A stretch of DNA of 64,000 nucleotides, taken from positions 23,787,943 through 23,851,942 of the forward strand of contig NC_135150.1 of NCBI RefSeq assembly GCF_050948215.1, given 5' to 3'. Shown piece by piece: positions 26,801 through 38,800 of this stretch (its first letter is position 1; each line of letters opens with the position of its first letter). The notes under the pieces are model-generated. The model searched no databases. It had not been told where the DNA came from and saw only the letters and a program-made list of their open reading frames with translations. The translations under genes and the position numbers were made by a program. The DNA is from Halictus rubicundus. Its lineage: Eukaryota > Arthropoda > Insecta > Hymenoptera > Halictidae.

Positions 26801-29800
26801 CACAAGCGGATGGTGATTCCATATGCAAGAACAAGTGGAAAAGAAGGAATAACATTTCTCCGTTTGTCGCCTCATTTTCGAGAAAATCGAGTTTGAAAAT
26901 TAGTCGGCTGGTTCGCGTGTTTTATATGCAGGAAGTAGAATTGGTTGGCCATCATCCGACCGCGTCAGACGATTCCTATCTAATAGCCCGCGTACTTGTT
27001 GCATGTTTAAACTCAATTTACTCGAAAACGAAGCGTTGAACAAAAAATGTTATTCCTTTTCTCCGACTTGTTTCTGCATGTTGAATCACCACCATTTCTA
27101 CCACGATTCCGGGAACACACTGTATATTAACACTTGGTTCACGGAGCACTAAAAGTGACTATTTTGTATTACTTTATAAAAATGAGAAAAATTTTAGCCA
27201 TTCTTTCTTAATAGCATATATCCAAAGAAATAAATGTGTTGAATAATTCCACATGGATGAATCTTTAGAATCTTAATAATTCTAAATTAAAAATATCAGG
27301 AGCTTTACGGAGCACTAAAAGCGACTATTTTATATTAGTTTATAAGAATAACAAGAATGTGCTGCCCAAATTCTTCGCCATTTTTCTTTAATAACATTTA
27401 CCCAAAGAAATAAATGTGTTGAATAATTCCACATGGATGAATTTTTAGAATCTTAATAATTCTAAATTAAAAATATCAGGAGCTTTACGGAGCATTAAAA
27501 GTGAATATTTTAGATTAGTTTATAAGAATAACAAGAATGTGCTGCCCAAATTCTTCGCCATTTTTCTTTAATAACATTTACCCAAAGAAATAAATGTGTT
27601 GAATAATTCCACATGGATGAATCTTTAGAATCTTAATAATTCTAAATTAAAAATATCAGGAGCTTTACGGAGCATTAAAAGTGAATATTTTACATTACTT
27701 TATAAAAATAATAAGAATGTGCTTCCCAAATTTTTAGCCATTTTCTTTTAATAGCATATACCCAAAGAAGTAAATTTGTTGAATAATTCTTCATGGATGT
27801 ATCTTTAGAATTTTGATAATTCTAAATTGAAAATATTAGGACCCGTCGTTTAACCCTTTGCACTCGAAGCTGTTTTAACTCCGAAACCAAGGTATTTTTT
27901 GACCTGAAATATTTCCATTGTTTTCCATATAAATGCATAAAATCCGTAGTCGAATGATCGAAGTTGAACTCTCGATGAATGGGAATTCCGGAGAGTGGTC
28001 TCGGTGTACAGTGCTTATCACTAAACCTACCGACGCTTCCTGTATACCTGTTCCTACCGTGCGTGGTCAAAATGACCGGTCCTTAAAAAAGTTATTGTTA
28101 ATACATTAAACGTAGATAATGGTCAATTTGTTGCTGAATGAATTAGTAGATGAACAACTTCCATAAAATGACGATACAAATTTATTTTCATATATAATTT
28201 CAATTATACAAAAAATACTGCGATGCTCTGCCCTCGATTTACAAAATTGTACTGCGTCGTCCATCGTTGCGGTTTGGATGCATTTGCCATGAAACAGTAT
28301 TAGCAACCAGGCACCTGCGTAACATGATAGCGTCTCATTCAAATGAAGTGGCTCTTTTATTTTTAGTTGGCCATGCCACTGTTCCTTTATACTGATTGTT
28401 TAGGTTTAGAAGAGTAAATACCATATTATCTCGTGCGGTCAAATCGGCCGGCCGCGGTAAGTAGGACAAGATACAAGATACAAGATTGGAAAGAAAGTAA
28501 AACGAGAAATAAATACTGAAAAATACATTGTACAGTGAATTCTCGTTACGAGTCAGTTCCGCCGTTCCGGTGACTGACTCTTAGACGGAATCCGAGGTTG
28601 TCGCCGAGCGTCGCATTTGAAATACACAGGGCACGCTGGAAACCTAAGAGTCATATCCGTCTACAAGTCAGAAAAACCTATGACTACTAAGCGATAGTGA
28701 CAAGAAGACTTAGAAAATGTCTTTCTCCGATACAAAGTTGCACGTAGCCCTCGAGCTTCGCCCCCTCGCCGCGGTGGTGTGGGTAGTTCCACTGACTCCA
28801 AATTGTAAGGTTGGCACTGACTCGTAACGAGAATTCGCTGTATACATACTTTAAGAAAAGTCGTAAAGATAAATAGCGATGCGGTAATGTTGTATGTACG
28901 AAATTGTACGCAGAAGTTTGAAAAGGTCAATTTGACAGGCCGTGGTAGGTATAGCGTTAAGGGTTGAAGAGAGTACGTCCGCGAGAACTGTGCGAGTTCG
29001 ACGAGGGTCTCGATCGAAGTGAAACGATCCTTCTCTCGCGATCGTTTCGTCTATTTGTCGGCCTCCTGCGAGAACACCTGCCGCCGGTTTACGGGCGAGT
29101 ACGCGCTTCTTCTTCGCTGACCTAGTACGCGTTCCCGTTCTCGGAACTAGCGTCTCAATTGATCCATCTGCATCCTAATCGCGCGATAACGCCGAACCCG
29201 CTTCGTAATTAACATTCTCAGCCCTGCGGAAACAAGTCCGCACGGAGAGCTTGTCGTTCGCCGACTTTCAGCCAGGTAACTTCGACACGTGCGGCACGGA
29301 AACTTCGAGGCGCAGGATAATTAATAACGCGCCGGTTCTTGCTTAATTGCTCCAATTAGTATCGGCGTAGCGGCTACAAAAAAATCAGGCACTCCGACGT
29401 AGACCGTCCCGGTTTTTCTCGAAACTCCTGCGCGCGTCGACCGTGCGAGCGCGTTCTGCCGATGGCATAAATATCGTTGTCCTCGCGATTGCTATAGCAA
29501 ACGTGTCTTCTCGAATTTAGAATTCGTGGCTGAACATTTGGTACATTTTTCGATGGCCATCAAGCGTGTTAAAATCGAACCACCGCATAATAAGTGCACA
29601 ATGATCGAACCGATCCTAAATTGCAACTTAAAACCTGACGGAAAGACAAAAGGGGCCTCTTCGTGAAATGGAAACCTGAAGGGTCGAATGAAGTGAATAG
29701 AAAAGGGAGAAAGAGCACGATTTTTAACGGAAACGGAAAGAGGCGTTTGAGCGTGTAGAAGGTCAAGAATGGATTCGCCGGCTCGATTATGGTTTTTACC

Positions 29801-32800
29801 CCCACAGCAATTGCTCGAAATAGCCAGCCCGTGTCGGAATGCGATTCTACGTAATTTCGTATCATTTCCCGTCCTCTCGTGGCTCCGGCGAGGTTATCGG
29901 TTGCTATATTCGGTAGAATTTATTTAGTAGAATCAATCGTAACCGCGCGGCCGGTGTACGTTTCCGGAGAGCGGAGCGTAAAAATGGCCACCGCGATGTT
30001 CAAACGGGGCACGCGGTCGCATAAACTTTTCACGTCGGTTTTTACGAGCGTGTCTGCCACTGCAATGGGTCCCACATGCTCCGGAGAGACAGTCCTAACG
30101 CCTGTGTTCGTACTTTTCATGGTACACATACGCCTACGAGAATACGCTCATCGACGTCACGTGTCTTTTTTCGCGAGCCCTGGCGCGGTCTGAGACGGAA
30201 TTTTAAATTCTGGGGGTAGACTGCGGATTCTACGCATTTATACTGTATTGTGGCCAGACTGCGGATCTTTATGCATTTATGGGGAAAAGGGAACGGCCGA
30301 ATACGAAACTGTGAAGACAACAGAAGAATTGAGTCGGAATGTTATTCTCGACTTAGAAAACTATTCGGAGAGGATATTTTCTTTCCCTCGTTTCTTACAA
30401 TTGACTTGGACAATTTTTGCTTTGCGCGAAGATCCGCAGTCTAATTATGGTCTTTTGTTTTTCTACTTGCTTCTAAGAGAGACCGCAGCAGAGACAACGC
30501 AAATGGAGACTTCGCAACCACCCCATATGATAACCCTCGGGGATCGATAATGTTTTCCCTGTAATATATTCTTCCGATTTCATCCGGCAAAGAGGCTACA
30601 GACCACCCTGTAGATTTAACCCTTTCAATTCGTGCCACTTGTTCCAGGCCGCAGTTTAAAATTTCTCTAACAATTTTTATCGTTTCAAATATGCGAATCT
30701 TAGGATAAGAGAAGAACGTTTCAATCGAATCAATAATAACTTCAAAGCAGTTTTAGTAATCTTTTGTTTTTGCCACTTGCTTCTAAAAAAGAACGCAACA
30801 GGGTTAACGAGCATGAAGACGTCACAACCGCCCCATACCAGATACCCATCAGATCAATAATGTTTTCCCCGTAACATTTTCCTCCAATTTCTCCCTGTAA
30901 CGGGACTCTATCTTGCAACTAATGGGCCACCTTGTAGATTTAACCCTTTCAATTCGTGCCATTTGTTCCAGGCCACGGTTGAAATTTTTTTTAGCCATTT
31001 TTACCGATTTAAACAATGATTCGTCTCTTAGTGTATCAGTGGGAAAAAAACGTATGTTTCAAACCAGTCCATAATAAATTCTGAAGTCTCCTGCTTTTCA
31101 GCTTGCTTGTGAAAAGGAACATAGCAGAGTTCGAATGGAGACTTCGCAACCACCCCATACGATACCCATCAGATCAATAACGTTTTCGCCGTAACATTTT
31201 CCTCCAATTTCACCGATAACAGGCCTGTATCCTGCAACGCCTGGACCACCCAGTAGATTTAACCCTTTCGACTCGCACCAACGGTTCCAGGCCACCCTGT
31301 AGGTGTCCGATCAAACGTGTGACCGGACAATGCAATCGCGAAGCCAATTTTTAAGCTGCTTGGGTAAAGGGGTGAATTAACCCTCGATCGGTCACGCGGC
31401 ATCTGCAAAGCCATTTTCAACTTTCCCGAGAATTTTTATCGTTTCAAATGGATCTACGTCTATTAGAGTACAACAGAAAAACGATTGTTCCAATCTGTAA
31501 TAACAGCAATTTTATTGAACTTTTTTCCTTATCTACTAGCTTCCAAAAAACAACGCAACAAAATTAACACTAGAACGACCAAAATGGGGGATATCAGATT
31601 TTTTCTTTTACAATTCGTGAAGTTATAGAAATCTTCTATAGTATATTTCTTTATTGGAGTACACGTTGCCATAAAAATCCTATGAAATCTCAATTCGATC
31701 CTGTTATTAATACAAAGGAATATACGTCAGTCTCGTTTAGGGTCGTCTAGGGTAGTTCTAGTGTTAAACCGATGGAGACTTCGCAACCACCCCATACGAT
31801 ACCCGTCAGATCAATAACGTTTTCCCCGTAACATTTTCCTCCAATTTCACCGGTAACAGGCCTGTATCCTGCAACGCCTGGACCACCCAGTAGATTTAAC
31901 CCTTTCGACTCGCACCAACGGTTCCAGGCCATCCTGTAGGTGTTCGATCAAACGTGTGACCGAACATTGCAGCCGCAGCGCTAATCTTTAGGCTACGTGG
32001 GACGAACGCGAGACGCGAAGATCTAGGAGCTATTTTTTTTTCCTCTCCTCCGTCAGGTAGTGATCAAGGTCGCCGATGTTCCCTCAAGTGGAACCGATGT
32101 GTCTCCTTCGCATATGATTAGTAGTGCATACACTCCGGAATATAATACAACTCGCTCGACCTGGTGAATCGTACCGGTGACCTTGATCACGTTCGGGCGC
32201 AAAAACCATGACCGCCCCGAATAGATCCCTGTTGCTTCCACGTTGCCTCGTGACGCGTTCGAACGATTGGATTGTACGAGATGAACCTTGCGGATTTTCG
32301 AGGGACTGTCGAGCAGAAAATTGAAAGTGAAAGTGACCCGTCGAAACGGAGGGTTTCGAAGTTTTTAATAGCAGATAACTGAACATTCGACTAATAGTTT
32401 ACCGACCCTCGTCACTTCTGCGAACTCCAGACTTTCTTCTTTTGCGGGCTCCCCTCAAATTTCGAACGCCTTTCAGTTAAAAGCCAATAATGCTTAAGCT
32501 GTGCTACTTTGTTGGAAATAAATAACGGAAGTATACAAATATATTTAATTCGTGGTCGAACGATTAGTTACAGAGCAACACTGATTTAAACTATCGTATT
32601 ATTTTCAAACGAATAAAATGTTCAATATTACTAAGAATTTTTATTTCGCCTAAACATCTGCAGTTGTAGTTGTGCAGCCGATTGCCAATAGAAAGGTTAA
32701 ATAAAAAGAGTTCATTTATGCGTCTTTTGCAACTATAGGTGACTATGTTTAGGACCATTCGCAGCTTTATTTGTCTATTCTTTTAACCCTTTGCGCTAGA

Positions 32801-35800
32801 CCGTCCCCTAAAAATGACTATGTATTATAATTCAAAACAATTCCTACATTATTAGATGTGTCTCTGTACTAAATAAATTCCCAAGCTTGCAAGCAAATAG
32901 ATTCAGCATCATATGGACAAAATGGAGAAGGTCATGCGAAATTATTTTACATCAGATCAAACGTCCGAATTCTAGAGCAAAAATAGCTTAAAGCGCAAAT
33001 GGTTAATATTTTTTAAGAGTTAAAGGAGGGTTAATATAAAATTAATATAAGATTAAACGACGATTTTAATAATGTGGACAAGATATAAGATACAAGATTG
33101 AAAAAATAGTAAAACGAGAAATAAATACTGAAAAATACATTGTTCGAGTGAATTCTCGTTACGAGTCAGTTGCGCCGTTCTGTTCACTGACTCTTAGACG
33201 AAATCTGAGGTTGTCTCCGTTTCCAGCACGCTGGAAACCTAAGAGTCATATCCGTCTACAAGTCATAAAAACCTATGACTACTAAGCGATAGTGACAAGA
33301 AGACTTAGAAAATGTCTTTCTCCGATAAAAAAAGTCGCACGTAGCTTCAGAGACGGCTCACGAGCTTCACCCCTTCACCGCGATGGTGTGGGTAGACTCC
33401 AAATTGTAAGGTTGGCACTGACTCGTAACGAGAATTCACTGTATACATACTTTAAGAAAAGTCGTAAAGATAAATAGCGTTATGAGAATGTTGCATGTAC
33501 GAAATTGTACGCATAAGTTTGAAAAGGTCAATTTGGCCGGCCGTGGTAAGTTTAGTGTTAAAGGAAAATTATTCAATTAAAAAAAAAAAAAAATAAAAAT
33601 ATTTCTTTGATCCACAGGATGGAAAAAGATAATACGTAAATCCGCGGGTAGAAATGGTGTTAAAGCGCCGCAAGAAACCGTGATTTCCCGTGAAGATCCG
33701 CTGACTAATAACGATCGGATGACAGTTGTTTCTAATGGGCCGCCTTATAGGTTGTCCGTCGGTGTTCCGATCAGTTTTAACGGTTCAGGTTCCCGATAAT
33801 CGTGATCGTCGCTGTCTTTTGAAATGCTTTCGAGCAGTTACCATCCCGATCCGAACACCGAGGCCTGCGTCTCTCCCCCCTCCTCGCAAAGTCTCTCGCC
33901 CTCTCTCTCTCTCTCAGTCGCGCGCGCGCGTTCTTTCTTTCCGTCTCTGTCCCGCTCATTCACGAACAGGCTCACGTGCGCGTGTGTATACGTCCTATAC
34001 ATATGTAAGTCACGTCGGTACCAGGTTATCGAACACGCGCTCTGACGTCACAAAGGTACATCGCTCGCATCGCCGAGCAAAGTAAATCATCCCGTTTCGT
34101 CACCCGCGCAGCCTGAATACGCCGGTGTCTCGATAGGGAAGGATATAAAAAAAATGTATAATAAATAAAAAAAAAAAGAAAAACAAAATAGAAGAAGCCG
34201 CCGGCGAGAATAAAGGAAATAAAACCGGAGACGCCCGGACACTCGGACCGCGACACAGTGAGCGTATGACGCGGTGGAAACGTTGTTTAAACAAAATTAT
34301 TTATAGGGCAAACGTGCCTCGTTTCGACCCCTGAACGGCAGTCAGTCTTCTTGAAAATTGATTGCTTGAAAATAAAAAAATGTCTATTAACAAACTCTTT
34401 TACATCTCAATGAACACGATGGTCGGTCTGTTCCTCATTCTAAATGTGCAGCTTCGTGTCCTCGTATAAAACGTTTAGAAGATCGCATATTAATAATAAC
34501 AACGCTTAAGATGGCTGCTCGATGTGGCTTGGTTTACGTCGACGTCGAACACAGTTTTGTGTTGCACTCTTTCTAACAGTACTTGTTTCTTGGCGGCCGT
34601 ATAATTAAATAATTATTTATATTGGAAACTGTTTTGTCCACTGATATTTTTTGTTAATGACATTGTAATCCCTCCCCGCCCCCTGCAGTAATAAAGTTAC
34701 CAAATAAAGAGTGCAATGTTTGTACGTTCAAAAAATAGTCAGAAATGTATTCCACCGCAGTCGCATAATCGTTCCCTTCCCAGATTGACACGCAGTCCGC
34801 GTAATTTCCATAATTCAGCATAATAATTGTTTATAGTGTCAGATAATTTATGAAAACTAAATAGATTCTAGTTATAAATGCGATATCGAATTGATCAGAA
34901 GGACAATTGTAGAATTCTAACGAGGAGGCGGTGTCGGAAATAACAATGGAGTTTCGCCTAACGAGCCTCCATGTCTTAGAAAACTGAGCATTTTCTTCCG
35001 TTAATAAACGTAAAAAAGGATTCCAAGTTCGAATCCACGCTTGCTTATTTCATCTTCTCATATACACATTCTTTCACTGATAACCGATTGTTAATCGGTT
35101 ACCACAACAATACTCATATCAACGTAAACGTGACATATTAATACGAAGTATTAAAATAAAGTACGTGAAGTACGAATCAGCATAAAAGTGGCGCACGAAG
35201 AGCGAATTCGCAATCTGCGTTCGAACGAGCAGAATCTAGCGTCCGTAAATAAACAAAAGGTACGACTGTTATTAATAACGAGATGAAAAAGAGGAGAGCC
35301 TTGAATGAGCAAGAACGTGTTAAATTAATCCTAACGTGATTACGTTCTTTTCAATACCAGACATGTTTATCCTTTCAACTAAATATCTCCCTTTATAAAA
35401 TTCGAAACGTTCTCCCCTCGTTCCCCTGCACACCAAATATCACACTTTCGAAAATTACGAAACGATCTCCGGTAGATAATGTGTAGACTGCGGATTTTAA
35501 AAGTGAATAGTAGAAATTTGAAACGGTAGAAAGATTACTGTGTGAGTGGCAAGTTACTGTGCCTATATTAGCTATACTTATTTTTAAAGCAAAATGAATA
35601 TTAAAAAGGAGATATATAACACATACATATTAATGAAAGAAATTTAATATCTCTTTTTTAATATTCATTACGCTTTAAAAACGAGTATACATAATCAATA
35701 CCGGGCACGGTAATTAGCACCCCCCACAGTAATTGGCTCTCGGAGGACGGGAATTTGCAATTTTTACTTTGCATGAAAATCCGCCGTCTAATAACGCGTT

Positions 35801-38800
35801 AATCATCTTCGTAACATATTAATATTTCAGCGTCGCGTCGATATGCCGCCAAGGGACAGGTTAAATTGGAAAAAAAAAACGAGGGACCGACGAGGGTTAA
35901 AAAATAGCAAGCGCTCCGCGAGCGCCGGGCAGGACGTTTTCTTGTAAACACGCTCCTTTATGATTCCGAACCGCGGGAGAAAAACTTTGAACTCATTTTT
36001 CCCAGAAACGGAGACCACGGCAGCAACAGAGCGCCATTAGGGCTTTTCGGTACTGGCTATGTGTACGAGATTTAGATACAGCTCTCCTTTCCCTCCCCGT
36101 TCTCTCTCTCACTCTCTCTCTCGCTATAGTATGCGCGGCACGCGGCCATTCGACGAACGTTCGTCCGCCGATCAACTTTCGAGCTTTCGGAGAGGTTACG
36201 TACGCTCGCGAAGCCGCGTGCGTTCTCGAGCCGAGCCGATCGGCCGTGTTATTATTCCAACGAGTCATAAAGCATCCATATTTAGCCTTTGTACACATGT
36301 ACACACGTACACACGTACACACGTACACGCGCGCCGGCCGTGTACCACCGCGATGTAATCGTGTGTGAAACACGTTAACCCTATCCTTGCCGTATTCCAA
36401 TGTACCGGAATAAAGGGTTTTTCGGTCCCTTCGACAGATTTACCGCGAAGGCAGAGTCTTCTGTCCTTAACCCGTTCTACAGGGACGAGTTAACTCGACG
36501 CGAGATCCGCGGTATCTCAGGCCCTTTCCACAGCCGCCATAATCGCTCCCAGCGCTGGCTACACTCGTTTGTTAAGATTACAACGACTTTGATCGAGTCT
36601 TCCCATAAATCGTGCTATTTTTCATTGCGCCTCGCGCATGTGAACGTCCATTGGCTGTGCTTCTGTAGAAAATGGTCTCTAGATCCTCAAAAACCTCCTG
36701 GTTAGTCTAGATAGTCTGAGTCAGTGTCTAAGTAGTCCAAGTCAGTGCATAAGTAATTTAAGTTGCTGCCTAGATAGTCTAAGTCAACGTCTAAACGATC
36801 TAAGTCAGTATCTAAGTGTCTAAGTCAGTACCTAGGTAGTCGAAGTCAGTGCCTAGGTAGTCTAAGTTCGTGTCTAGGTAATTCAAGTTAGTGCTTAGTA
36901 GTCTAAGTCAATGTCTAAATAATCTAAGTCAGTATCTAAGTGTCTCAGTCAGTGCCTAGGTAGTCGAACTCAGTGTCTAGGTAGTCTAAGTTTGTGTCTA
37001 GGTAATTCAAGCTAGTCTTTAATAGTCTAAGTCAATGTCTAAATAATCTAAGTCAGTATCTAAGTGTCTCAGTCAGTACCTAAGTAGTCGAAGTCAGTGC
37101 CTAGGTAGTCTAAGTTCGTGTCTAGGTAATTCAAGTTAGTGCTTAGTAGTCTAAGTCAATGTCTAAATAATCTAAGTCAGTATCTATGTGTCTAAGTCAG
37201 TGCCTAGATGGTCTAAGTCAGTGTCTAGGTATTCTAAGTTAGTGCTTAGGTAGTTTAAATTGGTACTTAATAGTCCAAGTCAATTTCTAATTGGTCTAGG
37301 TTATTACCTAGGTAGTCCAAGTTAGTATCTAAGTGGTCCAGGTTGTCGATTAACGTAGTGTGTTGGAACCATTTAAAAAGAGATTTTCAACCGAAAAAGC
37401 CTTGGAGAATGAGTGCTAAAAAATCGGTTTAACGTGTGGATCGAAACGGTACACAACACAGTCGAACGAAAAGAAAATACGTTTCCAACGGAATCATTTC
37501 CAACGCTTCCCCGAGAGCAGCGTCGATCCTCCTACCAAACACAATCTAAATAGCTACATCCCGTTTTCCGAAAGGAGCCGCCTGAAATATCCCCGCGTTC
37601 ATAATAGCTATCCATTCCGCGCCTATGTTGCCAATCTAAAATAATAAAATTGCGGTCGACAGCTATTATAACTATGAGCGTATTTCAGGTGTCCTCTTTC
37701 GAAACACAGGCCATAATAATTGCGACCAGCTGCGAGAAAATTATTATTTAAATAGGACGCGATTAAGATCGTGATTAAAAGCCCGCCAATTCGCGGCGGA
37801 CTGTAAATTGGATGCCTGTCCTGCGTCGAAAGGGTTAACCCTTTGAGAATGAATGTCGCCATATTGGGCGCGAACTCTCGCGTATCTGCCGTCGTAAACG
37901 ATTCAAGTAAGAAAACATCGGTACACACTCGTCCCCGGCGAACAGTGTGCTACTAAAAAAATTCGCCAAGGGATCACTCGTGTTCCAAAGATCGGTAAAA
38001 ATCGTCGACACTTCCGATGTATCTTCGTTTCCTATCCACGGTGCAGTTGACCACCGTGAAGCTGCATGTGCGAGGACGACTTAACTCGTCGCTCAACAGG
38101 TTCAACGAGACGTTCTCCAGTGTCCGGTAAGAATCGTTGCCGATCGATCGTCGATTCGATAGGAGCGCGCCCTCCGCGTCTACAGCGTTGATCCTCGTGC
38201 GACGCGATCGAGGATCGAGATCGAGACGCGGTCGACGGAAAACCGGCGGTTGTCGGGGAAAAGATCGACCGTCGACAAAGAAAGAAAGAAACAAACAAGA
38301 AAACGATCGAGAGCGATGAATCGACGTACCTTTGCCCCGTCGTCCTCTTCATCTTCCTCGGGATTGTAAGCCTCCGTGAAGACACTTTTCCTCCTCGTTG
38401 CGAACCTTCCGATCGGTGGTTCTGTAACGTAAGAGACAACCTTGATCATTCGCACGAAAACGATCGGTCCCGTTCCGTGTCGAATAATCGAGCGAACTTT
38501 AGAGAAAAAGAAGAGAAAAAAAATAGAAACACATACACACACGGCTCGGTATCGCGAAATAAATCGGAGCGGGTCAGCCGTGTGGATCGCGAGGTTTCGG
38601 ATCGAAACGCTTCTCTCCGATCGTGGCGGAAGAGAAGGGCAAAAAAAGAAAAAAGGAAGTGAAATCGTACCGATATCCATTGGTGGCCGCGCACGAAAAT
38701 TTTTCAGCGGAAAACCGCGTTCGGTACGGACGACACCGGTCGGGTTACACAAAGCGGTTACTGGTCGCCTCGGAGAGAGAGAGGAGTCTCAGATTTCTAA

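Noticed and set aside
36400..36705. 101-codon plus-strand open frame
   Set aside because: It has no domain and continues into the 21-bp minisatellite.
38180..38752. 190-codon minus-strand open frame
   Set aside because: It is Pka-R2 coding exon 2 read through into both adjacent introns. The true exon is 38421-38330, with consensus splice sites and matching phases.
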